This document shows, piece by piece, positions 1-7,386 of a stretch of DNA of 64,000 bases. The notes beneath the pieces are model-generated. The model was not told where the DNA came from. It saw only the letters and a list, made by a program, of their open reading frames with translations, and searched no databases. Numbering within the stretch: position 1 is the first letter of the stretch; every line of letters starts with the position of its first letter. This DNA comes from CP2-2F sp034432555. Its GTDB lineage: Bacteria; Chloroflexota; Anaerolineae; Aggregatilineales; UBA2796. Made by a program: the position numbers and the translations under genes. The DNA lies in NCBI GenBank assembly GCA_034432555.1, contig DAOUBW010000031.1, positions 65,348 to 129,347 of the forward strand, given 5' to 3'.

Positions 1-141
1 TGGCGCCCGTGCCAGATTGAGGCTTCTCCGCTTAAGGAAGCCGCGGATTATCTTGGGTTATATCGTCAGTTGTGGGAAGCGCGCTTCGACCGCCTTGAGA
101 GTTATCTAGACACGCTGAACGAGGAGAAGGATACGCCATGA
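1..141 (+). CDS. ArsR-family transcriptional regulator, C-terminal fragment
   Basis: An open frame enters from the left edge in codon phase 1 and stops at 139-141. The 46 visible residues (WRPCQIEASPLKEAADYLG..., ending LESYLDTLNEEKDTP) match the C-terminal tail typical of ArsR/SmtB repressors that pair with SRPBCC/AHSA1 proteins. The helix-turn-helix itself lies outside the window. Its stop codon overlaps the ATG of the next gene (ATGA), so the two are translationally coupled, as is usual for this pair. The family call rests on the tail and the neighbour only. Confidence 0.7.
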   Translation, partial: WRPCQIEASPLKEAADYLGLYRQLWEARFDRLESYLDTLNEEKDTP

Positions 142-626
142 CGCAGCTTAATACGCAAGAGAGCGCAGTTGGGCGCACATTTACGGTTGAACGGATTTTC
201 AACGCGCCACGTGAAAAGGTCTTTGCTGCCTTCAGCGCCTGCGAGCATCTTACGCACTGGTGGGGTCCGCACGGCTGGACGCTGGCACACTGTGATATGG
301 ATTTTCGCGTGGGTGGATCGTGGCACTATGCTATGCGTGAAACAGCGACGGGCAACGAGTCCTGGGGACTGATGCTGTTTGACGAGATTATCGCGCCAGA
401 ATTTATTCACTACCGCGATGTGTTCTCGGACGCCAACCGCACTATCAACACCGATATGCCCGAATCAGTCTCGACCCTGCACTTTTACGCTGAGGGCGAC
501 AAAACGCGTGTGGTCAGCCGCACCACATATCCCACCGAGTCAGCGCTGCACCAAGTCCTTGCGATGGGCATGGCGCAAGGCTTCCGCGAAACGTTAGATC
601 GCTTGGAGACCTACCTCTCGGCGTAA
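138..626 (+). CDS. SRPBCC / AHSA1-domain protein
   Basis: This 162-residue protein has the START-like fold of the AHSA1 (activator of Hsp90 ATPase homologue) family. It starts the domain with FTVERIFNAPREKVFAAFS, has the characteristic HWWGPHGWT and FRVGGSWHYAM stretches, and ends with GFRETLDRLETYL. Bacterial members bind small hydrophobic ligands and are commonly cotranscribed with an ArsR repressor, as here (4-nt overlap with the upstream gene). The ligand is unknown. Length is normal for the family and no defect is visible. Confidence 0.9.
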   Translation: MTQLNTQESAVGRTFTVERIFNAPREKVFAAFSACEHLTHWWGPHGWTLAHCDMDFRVGGSWHYAMRETATGNESWGLMLFDEIIAPEFIHYRDVFSDANRTINTDMPESVSTLHFYAEGDKTRVVSRTTYPTESALHQVLAMGMAQGFRETLDRLETYLSA

Positions 627-651
627 AGCAGGACATCATAACCATAACGAT

Positions 652-690
652 AAAACCACCGATGGTCTGCTGCCATTGGTGGTTTCTTTG
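652..690. terminator. Bidirectional hairpin terminator between SRPBCC gene and tRNA-Gln
   Basis: Arms AAACCACC (653-660) and GGTGGTTT (678-685) pair, and an inner ATGG/CCAT stem lies inside the loop. T-rich sequence follows on the plus strand and TTTTAT on the minus strand, so it can end both the SRPBCC transcript and the convergent tRNA transcript. Confidence 0.7.
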
Positions 691-695
691 CTGTG

Positions 696-767
696 CTGGG
701 GAGGCAGGATTCGAACCTGCGAATCGCGGATTCAAAGTCCGCTGCCTTGCCGCTTGGCCACTCCCCA
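696..767 (-). tRNA. tRNA-Gln (anticodon TTG)
   Basis: On the minus strand a 72-nt cloverleaf can be folded. The acceptor stem is TGGGGAG with CTCCCCA, the anticodon arm is CGGA-CTTTGAA-TCCG giving anticodon TTG, and the T arm is GCAGG-TTCGAAT-CCTGC. The discriminator base is G, as expected for Gln, and no CCA is encoded. The TTG anticodon reads CAA and CAG by wobble. Confidence 0.95.
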
Positions 768-874
768 ATACGCCTACGCATCAGAGTCTACCATAGGGCG
801 GCGCGGCTGGCAAGGCTAGACTGTAGCAGGCTTGCGGTGAATTTCGTGGAGATCGCCATAGGCTTGACCACGCA

Positions 875-1453
875 CTACGCATCGCCCAAGCGTGGCACAA
901 TGCGCGGCGGATTTGCCCACCACTGCTGCAAGGTCGGCACCACAGACTCGATGTCTGTCACCACGCGCAAATAGCCTGTAGCCTCAAGGCGAAGGGCGGC
1001 TGGCGCACCGAAGACCTCGGTAAAGGCGCGCCAGCCTTCACCGACGGCAATCAACGGGCGCGGTGGCACTTCCTGCGTTTGCAGCAGACGCCATGCTGCC
1101 GCAATTTCGGAAGGCGTGCCGATGCCACCATACAGTGCGATGTGGGCATCGGGCACAGTGATAAGGTAAGTGAGGCGCTCAGCAAGCGTGGTAAACTGAA
1201 CTGCCTCATGCAAAAACGGCGTCGGTGTTAAGCCGCGTGACGGGGATAAACCAACAGTAACACCGATCGCATGACCACCCGCTTCTGCGGCGCCTCTGAT
1301 CACGGCGCCCATCAGCCCATCATAGCCACCGCTCATCACAATGTAGCCCTCAGCGGCAAGGGCGGCGCCAAGCTGCTGTGCAGCGGCATATTCAGGGGCA
1401 TCCATCGGTGTAGCAGCACTGCCAAACACACCAATCATGGTACGATCTGTCAT
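875..1453 (-). CDS. LOG-family / TIGR00725-type nucleotide-binding protein
   Basis: This 192-residue Rossmann-like protein begins MIGVFGSA and carries SGGYDGLMGAVIRGAAEAGG and YGGIGTPSEIAAAW. The latter corresponds to the phosphate-binding PGGxGTxxE loop of the LOG (Lonely guy)/lysine-decarboxylase-like family. LOG enzymes hydrolyse nucleoside monophosphates to release cytokinin-type bases, but the TIGR00725 branch is uncharacterised, so the substrate is open. The start at 1453 is preferred because a GAGGGAGAG purine run lies just upstream; an upstream in-frame start at 1543 adds 30 low-complexity residues. It stands alone, divergent from the amidase. Confidence 0.8.
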   Translation of the reverse strand: MTDRTMIGVFGSAATPMDAPEYAAAQQLGAALAAEGYIVMSGGYDGLMGAVIRGAAEAGGHAIGVTVGLSPSRGLTPTPFLHEAVQFTTLAERLTYLITVPDAHIALYGGIGTPSEIAAAWRLLQTQEVPPRPLIAVGEGWRAFTEVFGAPAALRLEATGYLRVVTDIESVVPTLQQWWANPPRIVPRLGDA

Positions 1454-1550
1454 GCAGTTCTCTCCCTCATTATTGCAAAGACAATTATAGCCAAGACTGA
1501 GGTATGAGCAGCGCCGAATGTTGCGGCAGTGCGGTTCGTACATTTAGCGG

Positions 1551-1556
1551 TAAAAT
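1551..1556 (+). promoter_or_regulatory. Possible -10 box of the amidase gene
   Basis: TAAAAT lies 28 nt before an in-frame GTG (1584) and 76 nt before the family-typical ATG (1632). No convincing -35 is seen. Confidence 0.3.
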
Positions 1557-1631
1557 GAACGGCAAGCAAGAAGGCATTTAATTGTGTTTGCCGTGCTTGC
1601 CGAATTTATCCCACAGATAGGTATTTATCCA

Positions 1632-3035
1632 ATGGACTTAACCGAACTTTCAATGGCTGAGGCTGCGCGTGCCATCGGTGCGCGGGAGATTTCGCCCGTC
1701 GCCCTGACAGAGGCGCACCTACAGCGCATTGAGGCACTCAACCCACGCTTGAATGCCTTCATCACGCTTATTGCCGATCAGGCGCTTGAGCGTGCGCACG
1801 AATCCGAAAAGGCGCTCCACAATGGCGGCAGGCACAGTCTCCTACACGGCATTCCGATTGCCGTAAAAGATATTTACGAGACGCAGGGCATCCGCACGAC
1901 GGCAGGCACTAAGTTTTTGGCGCAGAACGTGCCAAAGCGGAATGCCTACCTTGTAGCACTTTTAGAGCAGCTTGGCGCCGTGCTGCTTGGCAAGCTGAAT
2001 ATGCACGAGATTGCGCTGGGCGTGCTGACGGATAATCCACATTACGGCGCCTGCCATAATCCCTATAACCTCGATTATTCGGTAGGCGGCTCCAGCGGTG
2101 GCTCAGGGGCGGCGGTGGCGGCGCGGCTGTCTATGGCAGCGCTCGGCAGCGATACACGCGGTTCAGTGCGGATTCCAGCGGCATTGTGCGGCATTGTTGG
2201 CTTGAAGCCGACCTACGGCAGGCTGAGTTTGCGTGGCGTGATGCCCTTGAGCTACTCGCTCGATCATGCGGGACCGATGGCGCGCACCGTGGAAGATATT
2301 GCTCTGCTGATGGCATGGCTGACAGAGTATGATTCCGCCGATCCTTACGCGGCAGACCTGCCCAACACCGATTATCTAGAGCAGCTTGACCGCGGCGTGG
2401 GCGGCTGGTATATCGCCCTTGCAGACGATGAATACTTCAATGATTGTGCGCCGGAAGTGCATGAGGCAGTTCACACCGCGGCGGCAGTGTTTGAGGTGCT
2501 GGGCGCGCAAGTCGTACCGTTGAAGGCAGAAGCGCGCCTGAACGTGAAAGAGACAACGCGCCTCAGCCGCATCATCACCGCTAGCGAGGCAGCTATGGTC
2601 TACGCTGACCAACTGGCGCGTGAGCCTGAATCGTTTGGCGCAGATGTGCTGGCACGCTTGCGGAATGAAGGCGGCACGCCTGCTGTGGACTATGCCAAAG
2701 CACGGCGCGCGCAGGTCTTGGCGCGCTGGCAGATGGGACGCCTGTTTGAGGAATATGACCTGCTGCTAACGCCTTGCACGCCCATGGTTGGCGTGCCGCT
2801 TGCCGATGAAAAGGCAAAAGAAATGGCGCGGGCGCGCCTTTCGAGCTTCACTGCCTATTTCAACATGGCGGGTGTGCCTGCCATTTCGCTGCCGTGTGGT
2901 TTCAGCGGGCAAGGGTTGCCAATTGGCTTGCAGATTGTGGCGCCGCATGGCGCGGAAGGGCGCTTGCTGCAGGCTGCCTTCGCCTATGAGCAGGCGGCGG
3001 CGTGGGCAACGCGGGCGCCTGCCCTTGCGGTTTAA
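1632..3035 (+). CDS. Amidase signature family protein (GatA-like)
   Basis: The 467-residue protein shows the full amidase signature. The catalytic Lys lies in AVKDIYETQG, and the cis-Ser/Ser pair lies in SVGGSSGGSGAAVAA followed by GSDTRGSVRIPAALCG and GLKPTYGR. These enzymes hydrolyse or transfer carboxamide nitrogen, and GatA is the glutaminase subunit of the tRNA amidotransferase. No gatB or gatC is nearby, so a free amidase is as likely as GatA. The start at 1632 (MDLTELS) fits family N-termini; an in-frame GTG at 1584 with an AGAAGG upstream is the alternative and adds 16 residues. It ends 21 nt before the convergent rimM. Confidence 0.85.
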   Translation: MDLTELSMAEAARAIGAREISPVALTEAHLQRIEALNPRLNAFITLIADQALERAHESEKALHNGGRHSLLHGIPIAVKDIYETQGIRTTAGTKFLAQNVPKRNAYLVALLEQLGAVLLGKLNMHEIALGVLTDNPHYGACHNPYNLDYSVGGSSGGSGAAVAARLSMAALGSDTRGSVRIPAALCGIVGLKPTYGRLSLRGVMPLSYSLDHAGPMARTVEDIALLMAWLTEYDSADPYAADLPNTDYLEQLDRGVGGWYIALADDEYFNDCAPEVHEAVHTAAAVFEVLGAQVVPLKAEARLNVKETTRLSRIITASEAAMVYADQLAREPESFGADVLARLRNEGGTPAVDYAKARRAQVLARWQMGRLFEEYDLLLTPCTPMVGVPLADEKAKEMARARLSSFTAYFNMAGVPAISLPCGFSGQGLPIGLQIVAPHGAEGRLLQAAFAYEQAAAWATRAPALAV

Positions 3036-3056
3036 GCGGTGAAGCGCGTGGCGGCG

Positions 3057-3623
3057 CTACTCTGGCAGCAAGCCGTCCAGCAAGTCCACGCGCATCACAC
3101 CGTTTTCAACGTCAATGTGGCGGACGACGCTCTCAATGGCGGGAATAAGCACCTCGCCATATGCCGCACCTTGCACAACGTAGACATCATTAGCGCCTGT
3201 CTCAATGACGCTCACAACGCGCCCTAACAGCACGCCCTCTGAAGTGACCACATTCAAGCCGATCACCTGAAAGAGGTAGACCTCATCTTCGGCAAGCGGC
3301 ACGGCATCTTGCAAGGTGACCAGCACATACTGCCCGCGAAACCGATCTGCTTCCTCACGGCTGTGAATGCCTTCAAGGAACAGCAGCCAGTAATTGCCCT
3401 TATCGCGCTGAATGCGTGCCACTTTATGGGCGCGTAGCGTCTCAGCCTGATTGGGCGTGTGGGTTAGGTAGACCGTGCCGAGGTATCCCATGCGTTCAGG
3501 TGTATTAGTCAGCGCTTGCACGCGCAGCGCACCACGCACGCCGTGTGGACGGGAAACCCGCGCCACAGTCAGGTAGCCGTGCGCGGGCAAAGTAGGCGTT
3601 GGGTAGGTTGGTTCAGCAGGCAC
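3057..3623 (-). CDS. rimM: Ribosome maturation factor RimM
   Basis: RimM binds ribosomal protein S19 and helps mature the 30S head. The sequence shows the N-terminal RimM barrel (YLTVARVSRPHGVRGALRVQ) and the C-terminal PRC barrel (EVYLFQVIGLNVVTSEGVLLG ... GANDVYVV ... VLIPAI). It is the last gene of ffh-rpsP-khpA-rimM. The likely start is a GTG at 3623, 8 nt after the khpA stop, giving 188 residues. An ATG at 3707 would overlap khpA by 77 nt and add a tail unlike RimM. trmD and rplS, often next in this operon, are absent here. Confidence 0.92.
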   Translation of the reverse strand: MPAEPTYPTPTLPAHGYLTVARVSRPHGVRGALRVQALTNTPERMGYLGTVYLTHTPNQAETLRAHKVARIQRDKGNYWLLFLEGIHSREEADRFRGQYVLVTLQDAVPLAEDEVYLFQVIGLNVVTSEGVLLGRVVSVIETGANDVYVVQGAAYGEVLIPAIESVVRHIDVENGVMRVDLLDGLLPE

Positions 3624-3630
3624 GGCGCGC

Positions 3631-3858
3631 TCAGTTAATATCCAGCACGACGCGCTTACCGCTGCGGGCGGCTGCCACGCGCAGCAAAGCGCGGATGGCG
3701 TTGGCAACGCGCCCTTCTTTGCCGATCACGCGCCCCATATCGCCGGGTGCGACGCGCAATTCAACGATCACTGCACCGCGCCGAAAGTGTTCGGTCACAT
3801 TCACCGCGGCGGGATCATCTACCAGCGATTTGGCAACGTACTCAACCAGTTCTTTCAT
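3631..3858 (-). CDS. khpA: KH-domain RNA-binding protein KhpA
   Basis: A 75-residue single-KH protein of the YlqC/KhpA family. The GxxG loop appears as GKEG in MGRVIGKEGRVANAIRALL, and the protein ends GKRVVLDIN. KhpA binds RNA, often as a dimer with KhpB, and influences cell elongation in Gram-positive bacteria. It sits in its usual place between rpsP and rimM, 8 nt after rpsP, and is probably cotranscribed. Confidence 0.92.
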   Translation of the reverse strand: MKELVEYVAKSLVDDPAAVNVTEHFRRGAVIVELRVAPGDMGRVIGKEGRVANAIRALLRVAAARSGKRVVLDIN

Positions 3859-3866
3859 GGCGCAGG

Positions 3867-4253
3867 TTACTCGGCGCTGTCAAAGATGGCGGGCTTGGCA
3901 ACGGGCGCGGCGCGGCGCGTCTTGGGATTTGGCTGTGGCAAGGCGGCACGAACAGCTTCTGCTTCTGCGACCAATGCCTCAAGCGATTCGCCCTTGTGCA
4001 GGCGTGCCAAACGGTCAAGCGTGCCAAGATTTTTCAGCAGGCGTGCGACTGCCTCGCTGGGCTGTGCGCCAACCTTCAACCAATGCAGGGCGCGCCCTTC
4101 ATCTAGGGTGACGGTGGCTGGCTCGGTGCGTGGGTTATAAAAACCGATAATCTCAATGTAGCGCCCGTTGCGCGGCGCTTCGCTATCAGCCACTACAATA
4201 CGGTAGCTGGGCTGCTTCTTCAAGCCGATACGGCGTAGACGAATACGAACCAT
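3867..4253 (-). CDS. rpsP: 30S ribosomal protein S16
   Basis: The N-terminal 80 residues (MVRIRLRRIGLKKQPSYRIVV ... RNGRYIEIIGFYNP ... WLKVGAQPSEAVARLLKN) are diagnostic for S16, an assembly protein of the 30S body. At 128 residues it is longer than the usual 80-100. The excess is an Ala-rich C-terminal extension, which is common in some phyla. It lies 53 nt downstream of ffh in the same operon. Confidence 0.97.
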   Translation of the reverse strand: MVRIRLRRIGLKKQPSYRIVVADSEAPRNGRYIEIIGFYNPRTEPATVTLDEGRALHWLKVGAQPSEAVARLLKNLGTLDRLARLHKGESLEALVAEAEAVRAALPQPNPKTRRAAPVAKPAIFDSAE

Positions 4254-4306
4254 GTGTGAACGATTGCTCCTCAGAACTTAGACCAAAATGGGCTTAACGG
4301 GCAGCC

Positions 4307-5668
4307 TTACTGCCCTTTCATCAGGCGGTTGATGTCCATCTTGCCGCCCTTGATCATCTTCATCATCTTCTGCATCTCGCGGAATTGGCGCAGCAGGGCG
4401 TTTACCTCTTGAATGCCCTCCAACTCGCGTTCGGGATGCTTTTCCGTGTTAATGTAGCCCGCGCCGCGTGCCACGCGCCGCTTGCGGCTGGCGTTCAGCA
4501 GTTTCGGATCGCGGCGCTCTTGCGGCGTCATCGAGCGGATGATCGCCTCGATCTTCTTCATGCTCTGGTCAGCTTCCGCCTCGTTAATCTGATCTTTGAG
4601 GCGATTCATGCCCGGGATCAGGCTCATCAGTTGGCTAATCGGACCTAAACGCTTCACCTGCTGCATCTGCGCGAGGAAGTCCTCTAGGTTGAATTCGGCG
4701 CGCATGAGTTTCTTGCTCAGGCGCTCTGCCTCTTTCTGGTCGAACGTCTCTTGCGCTTTCTCGATCAGCGAGAGCATATCGCCCATGCCCAAGATGCGCT
4801 GCGCGACGCGTTCTGGGTAGAACTGATCGAGTGCATCAGGCTTTTCGCCCATGCCCACAAACTTGATCGGCACGCCTGTTACGGCGCGCATGGAGATCGC
4901 CGCGCCGCCGCGTGCGTCACCATCCATCTTGGTCAGGATCAAGCCCGTGATGCCGATGCGCCCATGAAAGCCTTCTGCAATTTTGACGGCTTCCTGACCG
5001 GTCATGGCGTCTGCCACCAGCAGAATTTCGGCAGGCTTTAGGCGCGCCTTGATCTGCTCTAGCTCACTCATCAGCCGATCATCAATCTGCAAGCGCCCGG
5101 CGGTGTCCACAATCACGACGCCTGCGCCTGCTTCTTGCGCCTTCTTAAAGCCGCGTTCGGCAATTTCGGGCGGCGGTGCGCTGGTGCCTTCGTCATAGAC
5201 TGGCACATCGAGCTGTTTGCCAAGCGTCTTGAGCTGATCGACAGCCGCCGGACGGTAAGTATCGGCTGCGATCAGGTGCGGACGCCGCCCTTCGCGGCGC
5301 AGCTTCAGGGCAAGTTTGGCGGCGGTGGTTGTCTTGCCCGACCCCTGCAAGCCCACCAACATGATCACGACAGGCGGCGTGCTGTTTAGGTTCAGCCGCC
5401 CTGCCTCACCGAGCGTCTCTTGGAGTTCCTCAAAGACGATCTTGATGACCATCTGACCGGGCTTGAGTGCCTTCAGCACTTCCGCGCCGATGGCGCGCTC
5501 ACGCACACGCTTGATAAAATCTTTGGCAACCGGCAGCGCTACGTCTGCCTCCAGCAGGGCAAGGCGCACTTCGCGCAGCGCCACGTCCACATCGGCTTCA
5601 TTGAGAACGCCGCGCCGCCCTAAGCGGTCGAAAATATCTTGCAGTTTGTTGGTTAGGCTTTCAAACAC
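4307..5668 (-). CDS. ffh: Signal recognition particle GTPase Ffh
   Basis: This 453-residue protein targets nascent membrane proteins to FtsY and SecYEG. The N domain is followed by the G domain with GLQGSGKTTTAAKLA (G1), DTAGRLQID (G3), TKMDGDARGGAA (G4 and IBD region) and a Met-rich M domain ending KMMKMIKGGKMDINRLMKG. The start is a GTG at 5668 with an AGGTGG run about 11 nt upstream. It heads the ffh-rpsP-khpA-rimM operon. Length and motifs are standard. Confidence 0.97.
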   Translation of the reverse strand: MFESLTNKLQDIFDRLGRRGVLNEADVDVALREVRLALLEADVALPVAKDFIKRVRERAIGAEVLKALKPGQMVIKIVFEELQETLGEAGRLNLNSTPPVVIMLVGLQGSGKTTTAAKLALKLRREGRRPHLIAADTYRPAAVDQLKTLGKQLDVPVYDEGTSAPPPEIAERGFKKAQEAGAGVVIVDTAGRLQIDDRLMSELEQIKARLKPAEILLVADAMTGQEAVKIAEGFHGRIGITGLILTKMDGDARGGAAISMRAVTGVPIKFVGMGEKPDALDQFYPERVAQRILGMGDMLSLIEKAQETFDQKEAERLSKKLMRAEFNLEDFLAQMQQVKRLGPISQLMSLIPGMNRLKDQINEAEADQSMKKIEAIIRSMTPQERRDPKLLNASRKRRVARGAGYINTEKHPERELEGIQEVNALLRQFREMQKMMKMIKGGKMDINRLMKGQ

Positions 5669-5709
5669 GCGATTTAGACCACCTGCATAAAGGCACGCAT
5701 TGTTGCCGA

Positions 5710-5715
5710 ATTGTA
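5710..5715 (-). promoter_or_regulatory. Possible -10 box of the ffh operon
   Basis: TACAAT on the minus strand, about 40 nt before the ffh GTG. No clear -35 is visible. Confidence 0.35.
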
Positions 5716-5801
5716 GTGGATTTGCGGCAGGGCGTCAAGACGTGGTGCGGCGGATAAAAAATGGCAAGGCGGTGGCAGCAACCTAAACAGGCATAAGGGC
5801 G

Positions 5802-5807
5802 TATACT
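5802..5807 (+). promoter_or_regulatory. -10 box of the MFS transporter gene
   Basis: GCGTATACT places a TATACT hexamer 31 nt before the likely ATG at 5839. It matches the extended -10 style seen repeatedly in this window. Confidence 0.4.
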
Positions 5808-5838
5808 ATGGGTAGGTTCACTGGAGTGAGTGCGAAGC

Positions 5839-7386
5839 ATGATTGCACCGCAAACAACCATAAAACACCATCGGACGCTCTCACCTGAGCATGTGCGCCT
5901 GCTGCTGGCAATTCCGACTTTGGCAGGCTCGCTCGACCTGACCATGATCACGGCGTTCATCGCCCAAGTGATCTTTGATTTAGGCATCAACACGGGCGCC
6001 GGCGCCAACATTTTAGTCGTCTACCTGATCGCTTACACGCTCGGCTTGTTCTTGGCGGGGCGGCTCTCAGATTTCATCGGGCGGCGGGCAGCTTTTGGGC
6101 TTGCCATGCTGCTCTACGCAGCGGGATCGGCGCTGATTGTGGCGTCGCCATTATTGGGCGGCTTGGCACTCTCACAGTACACGCTGATCCTGATCGGGCG
6201 GGCGATCACGGGTTTGGGTGCAGGCGCGGTGCCAGCCATCGCCATCTCGACCATGTGCGATCTGTTCCCGAATCCGCTGCGCTCAATCGGCATCATCGGC
6301 GCGGTGGATGTGATCGGTGTGCTGTTGGGCGGCTTGTATGGCGCGTTGGTAGTGCAGTTCTTACCATGGCGCACGCTGTTTATCTTCAGCCTGATCATCG
6401 CGCTAGGCGCGTTGGTGGCAACCTACCGCGCTTTGCCCACAGCCCGTCAGGTGCGGGCGGGCTTTGATTGGTTGGGCGCGCTGGTGCTTTCGGCAGCGCT
6501 GATCACCTTTAATCTGGGCATCTCACGGCTGGAGCGCCTGACGAGTGATAGCGCGGCGCTGGTTGAGGTGCTGCAATATATCGGTGCTGCGTGCGTTGCA
6601 CTGCTGATCTTCGGCGTGGTGGAACATTTTCAACGCCGCTGTGCGCCGCTGCTGGAGATGACGATCTTCCGCAAGGCGGGCGTGCTGCCCAGCCTGCTGA
6701 TCAGCACTTTGACCAGCTTCTCGCTCTTTTTGATGTTGGTGGGCTTGCCGCTGTTGGCAAATGTGAATGCCTTAGGCGGCTTAGGGCTAGGCGCGCTGCT
6801 GCCGCCGCTGCGCGATGAAACGCTGCAAGGGGCGGCGCTGACTGCTGGCGGGCTGCTGCTGCTCTATTCGGGCGCGTTGGCGCTCTTTACGGCGGTTGGC
6901 GCACGGGTGCAAGAGCGCATCGGCGCGCGGCGCACGATTTTGCTCGGCTTGGGCGTGGCGCTGATCGGCTTTGTGGGCTTGGGCATCAGCGTGCGCGGCG
7001 AGATCAGTGCCTTTGTGGGTATTTTCAGCCTGCTGGGCGGCGCTGGGATCGGCATGGTCTTTTCACCAATCATGGCGATCCCGCTGGCGGCAGCCACTTC
7101 ACACGGCATGATCGCCTCGTTCCTGCTTGGCGTGCGTATGGCAGCCGGCTCAATCGTGATCGCCTCTGTCACCTTCCTTTCAGAGGCGCGCATCCGCTTT
7201 TTGGTGAGCAGCCTTGAAGAAAATCACCTGCCGATTCAACTGCCGCCGGAGATCACCTACAAATCGTTCGTGTTGGCATCACAGCAGATGATCAGTGAGT
7301 TAGCGCTGATCGCGGCACTGATCGTGCTGATCGCCGTGCTGCCAACCTTATTCTTAAAGTCTGCCGTGCCTGTGGAGCGTTTATGA
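5839..7386 (+). CDS. MFS transporter, probable 14-TM drug/H+ antiporter type
   Basis: This 515-residue polytopic membrane protein has the MFS loop 2-3 motif as LAGRLSDFIGRRAAFGLAML and a GRAITGLGAGAVPA stretch (motif B/C-like). Its length and roughly 14 hydrophobic segments suggest the DHA2 (EmrB/QacA) group, which exports hydrophobic compounds. The substrate cannot be read from the sequence. The ATG at 5839 is chosen over an in-frame GTG at 5830, whose spacing to GGAG would be only 3 nt. Its stop overlaps the next gene by 4 nt, so the two are probably coupled. Confidence 0.88.
   Translation: MIAPQTTIKHHRTLSPEHVRLLLAIPTLAGSLDLTMITAFIAQVIFDLGINTGAGANILVVYLIAYTLGLFLAGRLSDFIGRRAAFGLAMLLYAAGSALIVASPLLGGLALSQYTLILIGRAITGLGAGAVPAIAISTMCDLFPNPLRSIGIIGAVDVIGVLLGGLYGALVVQFLPWRTLFIFSLIIALGALVATYRALPTARQVRAGFDWLGALVLSAALITFNLGISRLERLTSDSAALVEVLQYIGAACVALLIFGVVEHFQRRCAPLLEMTIFRKAGVLPSLLISTLTSFSLFLMLVGLPLLANVNALGGLGLGALLPPLRDETLQGAALTAGGLLLLYSGALALFTAVGARVQERIGARRTILLGLGVALIGFVGLGISVRGEISAFVGIFSLLGGAGIGMVFSPIMAIPLAAATSHGMIASFLLGVRMAAGSIVIASVTFLSEARIRFLVSSLEENHLPIQLPPEITYKSFVLASQQMISELALIAALIVLIAVLPTLFLKSAVPVERL

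Noticed and set aside
875..974. Plus-strand frame from 693 through the tRNA and LOG gene
   Set aside because: It runs across a tRNA and antisense to a well-supported gene, with no domain pattern.
3623..3707. Longer RimM starting at 3707
   Set aside because: The extra residues lie inside khpA in another frame and do not resemble RimM N-termini.
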